This document shows positions 8,297 through 17,784 of a DNA stretch of 64,000 nt, piece after piece (the stretch's first letter is position 1; each line of letters opens with the position of its first letter). The notes below the pieces were generated by a model, which saw only the letters and a list, made by a program, of their open reading frames with translations, was not told the origin of the DNA and ran no database searches. Source of the DNA: an uncultured Burkholderiales bacterium (GTDB lineage: Bacteria > Pseudomonadota > Gammaproteobacteria > Burkholderiales > Burkholderiaceae_C); NCBI GenBank assembly GCA_903871545.1, contig CAIQHG010000021.1:1-64000 (forward strand), written 5' to 3'. A program made the translations under genes and the position numbers.

Positions 8297-9487
8297 TTAT
8301 TTGATAGTAAGTTGATGTATTTTCTTATTCGTATTTAAGCGTGACCAAAACATAGATTCGCGTTGATTTGACATCTGATGTGTTCTTACAAGAGTCAATT
8401 TCCCGTTCGCTTCAATTTGAAAGAAAGATAGCTTTGCAGGAATCATTTCTATTTTATTTCCAACTCGCGCAAGCGCTGGCAAAATACTTGCGGCTACAAG
8501 CAAACCACAATCATCATCAATAGAGAAAGTTCTCACGTGAATGCTCTCAGTGAGGACGTGCTGAATAAGTTTAGGCTCGCCGGTTATTTCGTCAAAGCCA
8601 TAGACAACAATGTTATTGCCCTCATACTCCGAGGCATCAGAGGGATCACCATATACAGATGTGTCATTTCTATTAACAACGTATAGATACCTGCCATTTG
8701 GATGAAAGTGGATGGTACCCGCTAACTGATCATGAGAAGAACGCATGGGTTGGGGCAACGTTGAGAGATTGTAGATTGGCTCATCTGATAACTTCTCGTT
8801 GCAAAGCTCATAGATATGCAATTGATTTTGCCTCTCAATTGATACAGCCACCCAGCGTCCATTGGGGTGAAAGTCCAGGTGCCGGGGACCAAACCCATAT
8901 CCCCCGTTAGGTGCAGTGACTTGTACGGGAGATTTGCTATTGCTTTTGATAGGGAAAACTATCAGAGCCCCCGGCTTCTCCGGGGCGTCCCCATTGGCGT
9001 CGTTTCCGCGTGTAACCAAAATTGCAGAGTTTCCAGACGGGGTAATCAAAATCTGATGTGGGAAATTTCCAAATATCATATTCGATATTGGCGCAGACGC
9101 CGCTCCTACCGTGCCGTCTAAGAGAACTGGATGGACAGTCATTAAACTAGGAGCGTTGTAGGCAACAAAGAGCTGCTGACCGCTGGAATCCATAGTTAAA
9201 TGAATTGGACGACTGGTGATAGCTATTTGACCAATAATCTGCATCATGCCGGTATGCCCATTAACTGCAATAGTTACCAGCGAGTGTATGTCATCAGCAC
9301 TGGAAATAGATCGATTGCTGCAGGCCACATAAAGCAAATTTCGAAGTGGATGAGGCCAAACATACTGAATCGGTGCAACGACACTAATGCTATGAATTTC
9401 TTTTATTGAATAATCTATTGGGTCCACTTTAAATGAAATAAGCCTTGACCCAATCGAGACTTGAAGAGTTATCTGTTTCTCTAGCAT
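8297..9487 (-). CDS. Lactonase-family seven-bladed beta-propeller protein
   Basis: A 396-residue protein of the lactonase/6-phosphogluconolactonase-like (YbhE/Pgl) family. Blade repeats are visible as HPLRNLLYVA, DSSGQQLFVAYN, TPSGNSAILVTRG, HPNGRWVAVS and HPNGRYLYVVNR. The GPRHLDFHPNGR and GTIHFHPNGRYLYVVNR motifs are typical of the family. Characterised members hydrolyse 6-phosphogluconolactone, but many homologues act on other or unknown lactones. No signal peptide is evident, so it is probably cytoplasmic. The ATG at 9487 is clear. It lies 61 bases from the end of the Ldh2 gene but is read in the same direction, so it could be the last gene of the liv transcript. Confidence 0.85.
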   Translation of the reverse strand: MLEKQITLQVSIGSRLISFKVDPIDYSIKEIHSISVVAPIQYVWPHPLRNLLYVACSNRSISSADDIHSLVTIAVNGHTGMMQIIGQIAITSRPIHLTMDSSGQQLFVAYNAPSLMTVHPVLLDGTVGAASAPISNMIFGNFPHQILITPSGNSAILVTRGNDANGDAPEKPGALIVFPIKSNSKSPVQVTAPNGGYGFGPRHLDFHPNGRWVAVSIERQNQLHIYELCNEKLSDEPIYNLSTLPQPMRSSHDQLAGTIHFHPNGRYLYVVNRNDTSVYGDPSDASEYEGNNIVVYGFDEITGEPKLIQHVLTESIHVRTFSIDDDCGLLVAASILPALARVGNKIEMIPAKLSFFQIEANGKLTLVRTHQMSNQRESMFWSRLNTNKKIHQLTIK

Positions 9488-9548
9488 GGCTTTTTTTCAA
9501 TTAGTTAACAAAATACTGTAGACTTTTAGGTAAAAAAGACTTTATTTA

Positions 9549-10634
9549 TCAAATGCCCAGAGAATATTCGACGCCGGCGTTGTCCGCAATACTGCGCAGC
9601 TGTACTAGTAAAGCTTCAGACATCGGAATGCCGTTTGTTACTCGCAAAGCCTTTGCAGCTCTTTCGGGATCTCCCGCGACTTGAACAGGGCGGTTTAAAT
9701 TAGCGGGTAAACTTTTCTTCAGCACGCTGAGCACGTCGTCCACGTCGTTCTCAAAATCATCGAGATCGCGAAAGACGGTAGGATCAATTGCGAGAAAAAA
9801 ATGTCCGATGTTGTGTGCTACGTTTTTATCAGCTTGCGAGTTACGAGTTGGCGAAAATGATCCCCCTGTCAGCGCACTAGAGAGTATCTGAACCATAACG
9901 GCTAGGCCGTAACCCTTGTGCCCCCCCGTTTCAGTGTTTCCACCTAAAGGCAATATGCCACCTCCGCTTTGCTCGTGGCACAGTTTGAGAGCTACTGATG
10001 CGTCTTGGACAGCGCGACCTTGCGCGTCTACAACCCATCCTTGAGGAAGTTGCTTGTCGTTGAATTCGTACACTTTGATCTTGTTGACCGCCACTGTGGA
10101 GGTAGACATATCAAGCAAAAAAGAGTTATTACGCCGATTAGGGGCCGCAAATGCGATTGGGTTAGTACCCAGCAGTGGCGTGGAGCCGTTGGTTGGAATG
10201 ACGCCGGGAACACTTGTCGAGGAGGTTACGAAACCGATCAATCCGAGATCACTGGCCATTTCAGCATATAGGCCCGTGGCGCCAAAGTGATGAGAGTTGC
10301 GAACCCCCACTGCTGCAATACCGTTTTGTTGAGCCTTTTTGCAAGCCAACAGCATCGCTTCGCGAGCGATGGGATGGCCTAAGCCTTGATCAGCGTCGAT
10401 TAGTGCCATGGCAGGTAAATCACGAACATAAGTACGAGACGGTCTCATATTTAGCGTACCCTGTTGCACCATTTTTTCGTACATCGGCAACATAGAAACC
10501 CCATGAGAATCAATGGCCCGTAAATCAGTTTCGACTAAGAGTCCCGCAGTGATTGCCGCGTCACTAGCTCCCATACCCCATGCCATTAAGATGGACTGCG
10601 TCATTTGAAGTAATTGATCGGCCTGAACATTCAT
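9549..10634 (-). CDS. Ldh2/malate-lactate-type NAD(P) dehydrogenase
   Basis: Member of the Ldh2 (ComC/AllD/DpkA) family of Rossmann-unrelated 2-hydroxyacid or imino-acid dehydrogenases. Visible motifs are DSHGVSMLPMYEKM, VGVRNSHHFGATG (the catalytic and substrate-binding His region), TNPIAFAAPN, LLDMSTSTVA and GGHKGYGLAVMVQ. The predicted frame opens at 10733, but those 33 extra residues overlap livF. The ATG at 10634 gives the usual N-terminus (VQADQLLQMTQSIL) and about 361 residues, the family length. It is the last gene of the liv operon, 76 bases after livF, suggesting it oxidises the imported compound. Substrate (malate, ureidoglycolate, sulfolactate or other) cannot be told. Confidence 0.9.
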   Translation of the reverse strand: MNVQADQLLQMTQSILMAWGMGASDAAITAGLLVETDLRAIDSHGVSMLPMYEKMVQQGTLNMRPSRTYVRDLPAMALIDADQGLGHPIAREAMLLACKKAQQNGIAAVGVRNSHHFGATGLYAEMASDLGLIGFVTSSTSVPGVIPTNGSTPLLGTNPIAFAAPNRRNNSFLLDMSTSTVAVNKIKVYEFNDKQLPQGWVVDAQGRAVQDASVALKLCHEQSGGGILPLGGNTETGGHKGYGLAVMVQILSSALTGGSFSPTRNSQADKNVAHNIGHFFLAIDPTVFRDLDDFENDVDDVLSVLKKSLPANLNRPVQVAGDPERAAKALRVTNGIPMSEALLVQLRSIADNAGVEYSLGI

Positions 10635-10710
10635 AGAGTATTTCAGTAATAGTGGGGTGAGGAATAAATAGTTAAAGTTAATTCTCAAAGCAAAAAAAGG
10701 ATGTGCGATT

Positions 10711-11418
10711 TCAAGACGTGCCCAAATAAGCATCCTTAATCAAGTCGCTTTGCATCAACTCCTCAGAGGGCCCAGACATTGCCATTTCGCCGTTTTGCAG
10801 CACGTAGGCACGCCTTGAAATACGCAGTGCGAGTCTGGCATTTTGTTCTACTAACAAAATGGTTACCCCTGAGTCAGCAATCTGTTTGATGGCTTCAAAG
10901 ACAGATTCAACCATAATTGGAGCTAACCCCATAGATGGCTCATCTAATAGGAGTAGCCTAGGGCGAGACATCAAAGCACGAGCCAGAGTCAGCATCTGTT
11001 GCTCTCCTCCACTCATCACCCCGGCCTTGTGATTTTTACGATCTGCCAAGACTGGGAAACGATCGTAGGCAGCATCAATGTCAGCTCGGACTCCGTGGGA
11101 ATCAGTGCGCAAGTGAGCACCCATAAGTAGGTTCTCGTATATTGTCATGTTGGCAAAAATGCCTCGACCTTCGGGAACCTGTGTGATTCCGATGCCTGCT
11201 ATTTTTGAGGCCTTCATACCAACAATCTCTCGCCCTTCAAACTTAATACTACCGGAGCGTGGACGAAGAATCCCAGAAATCGTATTGATTAGCGTACTCT
11301 TGCCTGCGCCATTTGCACCCAAGAGACAGACCACCTCTCCAGAATCTACTTTCAGGGATGCCCCTTTAAGAGCTATGATCTTTCCGTAAGCAGTTACGAC
11401 ATCTCTTAGATCCAACAT
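10711..11418 (-). CDS. livF: Branched-chain amino acid-type ABC transporter ATPase LivF
   Basis: ATP-binding subunit of a HAAT-type importer on the cytoplasmic face. Walker A GANGAGKST, signature MSGGEQQ and Walker B LLLLDEPSMGL are intact, and VPEGRGIFANMTIYENL is characteristic of LivF. Length 235 is normal. It lies two bases after livG in a livKHMGF operon. The family carries leucine-type amino acids, amides, urea or aromatic acids. With an Ldh2 enzyme following, the ligand here need not be an amino acid. Confidence 0.93.
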   Translation of the reverse strand: MLDLRDVVTAYGKIIALKGASLKVDSGEVVCLLGANGAGKSTLINTISGILRPRSGSIKFEGREIVGMKASKIAGIGITQVPEGRGIFANMTIYENLLMGAHLRTDSHGVRADIDAAYDRFPVLADRKNHKAGVMSGGEQQMLTLARALMSRPRLLLLDEPSMGLAPIMVESVFEAIKQIADSGVTILLVEQNARLALRISRRAYVLQNGEMAMSGPSEELMQSDLIKDAYLGTS

Positions 11419-11420
11419 CG

Positions 11421-12185
11421 TTAACTCCCCTTACCTAGATATGCTTCAACTACCGCAGAATCGTTTCGAACTTCATTAGGAAGTCCTTCAGCCAACTTTT
11501 TGCCAAAATTCATGACTGCTATTTTGTCGCACAAATTTAAAATCATGCCAACGTTATGCTCGATGAGAAGAACTGTCAACTCGCCGTCAGACACCAATCT
11601 TCGCAATAACAAAGCTAGCTCTGAAGCTTCTCGGTTGTTCATCCCAGCCGCTGGCTCATCAAGCATTAACAACTTAGGCTTGGCTGCAAGTGCGCGCGCC
11701 AATTCAAGCCGTCTTTGTTCTCCATAGGACAATTCACTTGCTGTATCGTTTGCTCGTTTTAGCAGCCCCACGGTATCTAATAACTTATCAACTCTTTCTT
11801 TAAGCTCAGTCTCCCGAAATATGAAGGAGCGGCGCCGAAAAAGAACATCAAAAAGTGAATAGTCAAGACCAATGTGACCCCCAACCATCACATTTTCACG
11901 AACAGTCATAGTGTCAAAAAGTCTAATTGTCTGGTAGGTCCGCGCAATTCCAAGACATGCAATTTGCTCAGGAGATTTGTGGGTGATATCTATACCATTA
12001 AGTAAAACAATGCCCTCGTCGGGTTGAATCAGTCCAGTGATCAAATTAAACAATGATGTTTTACCCGCGCCATTAGGTCCGATAACGCCAAATAGTTCAC
12101 CAGGCTGGACCGAAGTACTCACCCCGTTAACAGCGCGAACACCTCCAAAGCTTTTACTGACATTTTTTAATGTCAATATGCTCAT
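11421..12185 (-). CDS. livG: Branched-chain amino acid-type ABC transporter ATPase LivG
   Basis: Second ATPase of the importer. Walker A is GPNGAGKTS, the signature is LSYGEQRRLELARAL, Walker B is LLMLDEPAAGMN, and the FGGVRAVNGVS strand and long helical insert before the signature are LivG features. The 254-residue length is normal. It overlaps livM by four bases (ATGA), indicating translational coupling, and works with LivF as a heterodimer. Confidence 0.93.
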   Translation of the reverse strand: MSILTLKNVSKSFGGVRAVNGVSTSVQPGELFGVIGPNGAGKTSLFNLITGLIQPDEGIVLLNGIDITHKSPEQIACLGIARTYQTIRLFDTMTVRENVMVGGHIGLDYSLFDVLFRRRSFIFRETELKERVDKLLDTVGLLKRANDTASELSYGEQRRLELARALAAKPKLLMLDEPAAGMNNREASELALLLRRLVSDGELTVLLIEHNVGMILNLCDKIAVMNFGKKLAEGLPNEVRNDSAVVEAYLGKGS

Positions 12186-13078
12186 TGCTGCCCACCTTTT
12201 GTCAAAAGGGTTGGTTCGTTAGGTGAGGGAGAGCATTGTTTTGATTTTTTAAAAAATCGACGCAGCTCCATCAATCCATCGGGAAAATAAATAACGACCA
12301 TGAGAACAGAGAGCCCATAAATAATGAGTCGCCAATCCTGGAGAAACCGAAACACCTCTGGTAGTAAGGTTAGAACCACAGCCCCAAGAATAGGACCCCA
12401 ATGGTTTCTTAGACCACCAAAAACTGCATAAATTAATACCAAGACCGCTTGAGAGAACCCGAACTCAACGGGGGAGATGTAGAAGGTGTGATGAGCTGCA
12501 AAACTGCCCGCAACGGAAGCAATCATAGCGCCTGCAACAAATGCTGTTACTTTGTAGCGAGTAGTTGAAATTCCCATCGTTTTGGCAGCCGTCTCATCTC
12601 GCCCTATTGCAAGCAGCGCTCGACCATGACGTGAAAGCTGGATCATGTGAAAGCAATAGATTAGGAGCGCGAGAAACAACAAAATATGCCACAGTTGTGT
12701 ACCTTGGGGGATGCCACTCAGACCCATTGCCCCCCCTAAAAAGTCCCAATTAAGCGCGGTGAAACGAACTAGTTCACCAAATCCAACTGTCGTTATAGCC
12801 AAGTAAACTCCCTTCAGCCTTAAGATCGGAACGCCGACGACTGTTGCAATCAACCCAGATATGCATGCTGCGAGCAGTATTGACCATGGATAAATTACGC
12901 CGGCCTTCATGACTAAAATAGCTGATGCGTAAGCCCCAATTGCCATGAACCCCATGCACGCAATCGATAACTGCCCGGCTTTGAGTGTCATGTAAATACT
13001 TAAAGCTAACACCGCATTTTGAGCTACCAAATAAATTAGTTGGTCATAGGAATTAAGGAATCTCAAAATCTCAGTCAT
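12182..13078 (-). CDS. livM: Branched-chain amino acid-type ABC permease LivM
   Basis: Inner-membrane permease subunit of 298 residues with about nine hydrophobic spans. It shows the LivM hallmark LAITTVGFGELVRF and the coupling region RDETAAKTMGISTTRYKVTA. It ends VIYFPDGLMELRRFFKK, the normal short C-terminus, in contrast to the extended LivM at the window edge. It overlaps livH and livG by four bases each. Confidence 0.93.
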   Translation of the reverse strand: MTEILRFLNSYDQLIYLVAQNAVLALSIYMTLKAGQLSIACMGFMAIGAYASAILVMKAGVIYPWSILLAACISGLIATVVGVPILRLKGVYLAITTVGFGELVRFTALNWDFLGGAMGLSGIPQGTQLWHILLFLALLIYCFHMIQLSRHGRALLAIGRDETAAKTMGISTTRYKVTAFVAGAMIASVAGSFAAHHTFYISPVEFGFSQAVLVLIYAVFGGLRNHWGPILGAVVLTLLPEVFRFLQDWRLIIYGLSVLMVVIYFPDGLMELRRFFKKSKQCSPSPNEPTLLTKGGQQ

Positions 13079-13959
13079 GCGCGAACCTCTCTTGAAGATC
13101 CCAAAAGCCCTGTTGGCTTCAACAACAGCATTCCCATCAATACTACGAAGACAGCCGCATCCCTATAATCAGAGGACAAATACACTACTGTTGCGATTTC
13201 TGCAAAGGCAATTAACATCCCGCCTATCAAAGCGCCCGGTATTGAGCCCATGCCCCCCAAAATGATTACGGCAAACCCCTTAAGGTCTACCCAGTGACCC
13301 ATGTAAGGTGAGGCCGAGTTATAAGCCACACCTAAAAACGCCCCAGCTACGCCGGCTAATGCAGAAGCAATAGCAAACATCCACGCAATAGTTCTATCAA
13401 CATCGACCCCCATCAGACTGGCTACTTTGGGATTCTCCTGCAAGGCTCTGATTGAGCGTCCCAACTTGGTGCTGACAACCAAGTACCACAAACCTAACAT
13501 GAGGACAAGTGCAGTAAGCATTAGGACAACTTGCAACATAGATAGTTGAGCATCACCCACTTGAACTGTTTGTGAGAAGGGAATAGATTCTTCTGAGTAG
13601 CGAACGACACGAGTACCAAAAAGTTTTTCAGCTACATTTACTAAGACAATCGATAATGCAAGGCTTGACACAAGAGGCGCTAGAGATCCACTAGCACGAT
13701 CGCGAAGCGGACGAAAAGCAATTCGCTCAAGCATAAACCCTAGAACAATACAAAAAAACACCGTAACAAGAAGCGCTACCCCAAACCCGAGACCAACTTT
13801 ACTCATTAAATACCACGACAACAAGGCACCCCACATAAAAACTGAGCCGTGCGCCATATTTAAAATGTCGAGCACACCAAATATTAGGGTCAGCCCTGCA
13901 GCAAAGAGCGCATAAAAAGCACCCTGTGAGAGGGCATTTATGATTTGCTGGCTAATCAT
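13075..13959 (-). CDS. livH: Branched-chain amino acid-type ABC permease LivH
   Basis: Inner-membrane permease of 294 residues. It opens with the family motif LSQGAFYALFAAGLTLIFGV and LNMAHGSVFMWGA. It has the coupling loop RALQENPKVASLMGVDVDRT and the late GFAVIILGGMGSIPGALIGG motif. It pairs with LivM to form the channel. It is 47 bases after the binding-protein gene, a typical drop-off point in such operons. Confidence 0.93.
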   Translation of the reverse strand: MISQQIINALSQGAFYALFAAGLTLIFGVLDILNMAHGSVFMWGALLSWYLMSKVGLGFGVALLVTVFFCIVLGFMLERIAFRPLRDRASGSLAPLVSSLALSIVLVNVAEKLFGTRVVRYSEESIPFSQTVQVGDAQLSMLQVVLMLTALVLMLGLWYLVVSTKLGRSIRALQENPKVASLMGVDVDRTIAWMFAIASALAGVAGAFLGVAYNSASPYMGHWVDLKGFAVIILGGMGSIPGALIGGMLIAFAEIATVVYLSSDYRDAAVFVVLMGMLLLKPTGLLGSSREVRA

Positions 13960-14006
13960 GAGTGAGCAGCACAGGTATCAACATTATGATCAAACATGCG
14001 CGTGGG

Positions 14007-15203
14007 TTACTTACTTGCAATGACATGTTTTCCGTCTAAAACCTTAACGACCGCCCCTGCTACAAGGGGATCTCTGTTTTCTGTGAATTCAATCCGCCCC
14101 ATCACTCCATCATATGTTTTGATTGCTGCTAAAGCATCGCGCAGTTTTGTGCGTGCCGTGCTCAGGTCATCGGATTTAGTTATCTTTGCATTTAATAAAG
14201 CCTGTTTAACAACATAGACCGCATCATATGTTTGGGCTGCGAGCCAATCTGGATCTGAACCGTATTTGTCACGGTAACGTTTTACGAAATCAACATTTTT
14301 AGAATGCGTCATGCTCACAAACCAAGGCGTTGCGGACAAAGCACCCTCCATTGCCTTACCAGCCTCTTTAACTACCCCTGCTGAGTTAAAGGCATTACCG
14401 CCTAAAAAGGTGATTTTATCCAGACCCAATTTGCGCGCCTGAGTCATCAGTCCCACCGACTCTTGTCCTTGAGAGGAAATCACCAAGGCGTCTGGATTCA
14501 ATGATTTTATCTTGGTCAATTGCGCTGAAAAATCAACGTCCCCTGTTCTAACGGTCTCAACATCTACCACCTGGATGCCATTTGCTTTCAGGGATGCCTC
14601 GTAAGCTTTGAACTCACCTACACTGAACTGATCGTCATTGGTGTAGATCTGCGCGACCTTGGCAATTTTCAGCTCTTGTTTTGCAATCTTCACAGTTCCT
14701 GGTACAAGCGTTGCAGACTCAACGGAGGTTCTGAAGACATAATCTCCAACGCCAGTAATACCCGGGGTACCAACCGAGGTCAACATAACTGGAACTTTAG
14801 CGCGCTGAGCAAGCGGTGTTGCAGCAAACGCTTGACCACCAATAAGTGGACCAAAAATCATTAATACATTGTCACGCTGAATGAATTTTTGATAGACGTT
14901 AACCGCGTCATCCTTCGTTGATCGATCGTCCTCAATGGTGACCTCCAATTTCAGCCCTGCTTGAGCGTTTAATTCATTCAGTGCCATGTCCAGACCATTT
15001 TTAATCGTGGCTGAGTAAATGGCAACAGGTCCGCTAAAAGCATATACAGCCCCCAACTTGGCATTGGTTATCAAGTCTTGTGAATTTTGGGAAACCGCAG
15101 GCATTGATAATGTGCCTGAAAGTAGTACAGAGAGAACGGATTTACCGACCCATCCTAGATTGTTATTTTTATATCTGGAATTTGTGGAACTGAAGCAATA
15201 CAT
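14007..15203 (-). CDS. livK: LivK-type periplasmic substrate-binding protein
   Basis: Type I periplasmic binding protein (Leu/Ile/Val-binding fold) that captures the ligand for the LivHMGF complex. The mature part begins near the LGAVYAFSGPVAIYSATIKN segment and contains EDDRSTKDDAVNVYQKFI and the MIFGPLIGGQAFA motif. The frame could open at 15233 (TTG), but ATG at 15203 has AAAGGA six to seven bases upstream and leaves a plausible signal peptide (hydrophobic SVLSVLLSGTLSMPAVSQ), so I place the start there, giving 398 residues. First gene of the operon. Ligand unknown. Confidence 0.9.
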   Translation of the reverse strand: MYCFSSTNSRYKNNNLGWVGKSVLSVLLSGTLSMPAVSQNSQDLITNAKLGAVYAFSGPVAIYSATIKNGLDMALNELNAQAGLKLEVTIEDDRSTKDDAVNVYQKFIQRDNVLMIFGPLIGGQAFAATPLAQRAKVPVMLTSVGTPGITGVGDYVFRTSVESATLVPGTVKIAKQELKIAKVAQIYTNDDQFSVGEFKAYEASLKANGIQVVDVETVRTGDVDFSAQLTKIKSLNPDALVISSQGQESVGLMTQARKLGLDKITFLGGNAFNSAGVVKEAGKAMEGALSATPWFVSMTHSKNVDFVKRYRDKYGSDPDWLAAQTYDAVYVVKQALLNAKITKSDDLSTARTKLRDALAAIKTYDGVMGRIEFTENRDPLVAGAVVKVLDGKHVIASK

Positions 15204-15612
15204 CCTTAATCCTTTATTTATTATGGAATCCAAACAAGATCAAATTAGCTTTTGAGAATAAACAAATAGACAGAATATGCCTACCGTGAATACCCTATAT
15301 AGATAGATTTAAAATATATGTATGTATATTATTAATTTAAAAATCATCTTGATCAGCCCATTAAATCTAAATCATCAGGCCTGCGTTATCAGGTCGCCCA
15401 AATGCTTTAGCAAGAGCAGCAATGTAAAGATCGTTTAAATACTATTTACGGGAGCAAACACAGTAATTTAACTAGGTACCTTGTTATGTAATAGCCTTAA
15501 TAGACTATGTTTATAAGATACTAAAATCTACTCCTACTTTAGCCGAGATCATTACTTTGCACGATCTGAAGTATATTGATAAAAACCAATGAGGTTTGTA
15601 AAGGTGGATTTT
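15204..15612. other. Gene-free region upstream of livK
   Basis: About 400 bases between the amidohydrolase 3' end and livK. It should hold the liv operon promoter. An AT-rich patch with tatgtatgtata lies around 15315-15332, but no convincing -35/-10 pair or operator can be fixed by eye. I see no coding potential. Confidence 0.4.
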
Positions 15613-16455
15613 TCAATACACTCGTGACGGCTTAAAGTCTCGCGAAAAATTTCCACCAAGGACCGCAAGTCTATCAAGGGGGCTCAGGAATTTACATTCT
15701 ACTTTCATGAAATTCAAAGCATTTGCATAGCTACAAAGCTCGGTGAGTGGCGTAAAGTTTGAACCCCATACCATTCTTTGAGCACCAATTGACTCATAAA
15801 GTTCTTGAAATCTTTGTTGTGATGTTAGAAAAGGGTACTGCTCAAATTGCGCAGCAGCCTCAGGAAAGTAAGACACTTTCATCCATACATTTGGTAACTG
15901 AGCCAATTTAATAACGTTTGGCCAATGAGCAAATACCCCTTGAATCGATTGAGCTTTATGTTGGAGACAAGTATGGTCAACCACGAGTCGCATGCCAGGG
16001 TAGCGTTGCGCAACCCCTATTAGTTGCTCGGCCTGATCGGGTGCATAAATAAAGACGGGAATATTTAGCTTCTCAGCTTCGCTGAAGAATAAGTCTAGCC
16101 TTCCCTCCTGTAGCCAATGAGATGCCCAGTCATGATGAAGCGTTTGTCGAATACCGATCGCTTTTGGTTGTTCCATAAAACGCTCAATTCGTGCCTGAAG
16201 ATCTGGCCCAAATGGGTCCAGTCGCCCTACTACGCCAAACACCTCATCAGGGCGGCTGTATGCACCCTCAAAAGAGTACCGGTTGTCATAGCCCATGCAT
16301 GAGGCAGTTACTTGCACCACCTGATTGACTGCACAAGCACCAGACTGAACAAGTAGGTCATCCACACTGATTGGCCAAACGCTTCCTCGGGGATGCAGAT
16401 AGGGACGATCAGGAGTAGCTGACTGGGTATAGTGGACGTGTGTATCAATAATCAT
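15613..16455 (-). CDS. Amidohydrolase_2-type metal-dependent hydrolase
   Basis: A 280-residue TIM-barrel hydrolase of the PF04909 type. The N-terminal metal site is DTHVHYTQ (residues 3-10), VVDHTCLQH supplies a barrel His, and the late MVWGSNFTPLTEL stands where GSDWP or GSNFP is usual. Relatives hydrolyse lactones or cyclic amides or decarboxylate aromatic acids; several act on dicarboxylate lactones. Cytoplasmic. It is read toward livK's end and is divergent from the DUF1932 dehydrogenase gene, with about 420 bases between, suggesting shared control. Substrate unknown. Confidence 0.85.
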   Translation of the reverse strand: MIIDTHVHYTQSATPDRPYLHPRGSVWPISVDDLLVQSGACAVNQVVQVTASCMGYDNRYSFEGAYSRPDEVFGVVGRLDPFGPDLQARIERFMEQPKAIGIRQTLHHDWASHWLQEGRLDLFFSEAEKLNIPVFIYAPDQAEQLIGVAQRYPGMRLVVDHTCLQHKAQSIQGVFAHWPNVIKLAQLPNVWMKVSYFPEAAAQFEQYPFLTSQQRFQELYESIGAQRMVWGSNFTPLTELCSYANALNFMKVECKFLSPLDRLAVLGGNFSRDFKPSRVY

Positions 16456-16875
16456 TCGACCGCTTTCTAAGGTGGTAATAGTAAAAATTTCTCGAAGCTT
16501 GCCTGCATGCGCTTTAAATTTAAAAGCGTCAAAGTCACCTGCTTTAAAATTTATCCAAGCTTGCCGTTGTTCTGGCTCACAATTAATTGTGACTTAAATT
16601 TTGTTCTTTATTTCTCGTAACTATCAGTTTTAAGTTGAAATTTAATAATAAGCATGAAAAATTTACGCACTCTCCGAGCATCTACTGATTTCTCATCGCA
16701 TCCTAGCTCAGCCGCAAAAATGACACCACACTAGCTTACCTACATAAGGCGTTGACAAAAGATACAAACGTATAAAGTAGAATTAACAGGCTTTAATTTT
16801 AAATAAATAAATTCATATATTTGGTTTAATTAGCGAACGATTGGATATTTTTTGAAATATGTAAAATGGAATTAA
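16456..16875. other. Divergent control region with palindrome
   Basis: 420 bases between two divergent starts. It contains a near-perfect 19-bp palindrome, cgctttaaatttaaaagcg, at 16510-16528, about 55 bases before the amidohydrolase start. The 9-base motif aagcttgcc occurs twice (near 16496 and 16556). A TTGACA at 16752-16757 followed by tataaa is suggestive, but the 13-base spacing is wrong for a standard promoter. Confidence 0.4.
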
Positions 16876-17784
16876 ATGATACCCAAAACCATTAAATCAC
16901 CTCTAAATATTACTATATCAGGCTTCGGGGACGTTGGGCAAACATACGCCGCCGCCCTTTTGGAGCAAGGTTTTGAGCCTATCATTTTTCATCCTGCACC
17001 AAAAGCAATTGCATTGAAATCTGCAAAACGGCTTGATTTAACGATTCAGACCAACCCCTCTAAAGCTTTCAGCGAATGCAATCTTGTGCTTAACGTTACA
17101 CCAGGATCACAAGCCCTGTCTGCAGCCCTTTTGGCACTTCCTTTTCTTAAACCTGACACACTATTTGCAGACTTCTCTAGTGCTGCGCCAAAGGCACTGC
17201 TAGATGCTGCTGCGCATTTTGCGCCTAATTGTTATGTCGACGTAGCAATCATGGGTTCAGTTTCAATACATAAGCATAAAACGCCGCTTATCACCAGCGG
17301 CGCGGGGGCTTTGCATTTGCAACAAATACTTAACCCCCTTGGCTTCCAAATTGAAGTACTCGCTGATAGTCAACCTGGTGAAGCCACAGCCTTAAAGCTG
17401 GTTAGAAGCATACTTACCAAAGGAATGGATGCAGTGATCGTCGAATGTCTTTTGATCGCCGAAGCACTAGGACTGCGCAATACTTTGCTAGGACAAATAA
17501 AGGATTTGGACAAATCTACATTGAGTGAGTTGATTTCCATGTTCATCAGCACGCATGCGCCCCACGCCTTGCGTCGCCAACAAGAGATGCAGACTATTGA
17601 GGAGACCCTAAGCGATCTTGGTGTACCACTCATTGTGACCCAATCAGTTATAAAACGCTACTCTAGAACCATTGCGACGCTCGGGTCTAATGCGAGCCTG
17701 CCCAGCAACCCCAAAGGCGAGTCTTTATACGACCGTGTATTGCCTTGGATGCTCAAGGCAGAGCGACGCACACCCATTGAATAA
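16876..17784 (+). CDS. NAD(P)-binding dehydrogenase with DUF1932 domain
   Basis: A 302-residue protein of the 6-phosphogluconate/3-hydroxyisobutyrate dehydrogenase superfamily. The N-terminal Rossmann motif ISGFGDVGQTYAAALLEQG is at about 13-31. The substrate loop equivalent reads VDVAIMGSVSIHKHKTPLI. The C-terminal helical DUF1932 domain spans about 190-280. The nucleotide-binding glycines are intact; Lys in ATALKLVRS is at the catalytic-lysine place. It probably oxidises a 2- or 3-hydroxy acid. The convergent IclR gene ends 12 bases away. Confidence 0.85.
   Translation: MIPKTIKSPLNITISGFGDVGQTYAAALLEQGFEPIIFHPAPKAIALKSAKRLDLTIQTNPSKAFSECNLVLNVTPGSQALSAALLALPFLKPDTLFADFSSAAPKALLDAAAHFAPNCYVDVAIMGSVSIHKHKTPLITSGAGALHLQQILNPLGFQIEVLADSQPGEATALKLVRSILTKGMDAVIVECLLIAEALGLRNTLLGQIKDLDKSTLSELISMFISTHAPHALRRQQEMQTIEETLSDLGVPLIVTQSVIKRYSRTIATLGSNASLPSNPKGESLYDRVLPWMLKAERRTPIE

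Noticed and set aside
9549-10733. Longer N-terminus for the Ldh2 dehydrogenase
   Set aside because: The extra 33 residues overlap livF and are not part of the family; ATG at 10634 gives the expected N-terminus.
14007-15233. TTG start for livK at 15233
   Set aside because: ATG at 15203 has a better ribosome site and gives a normal leader length.
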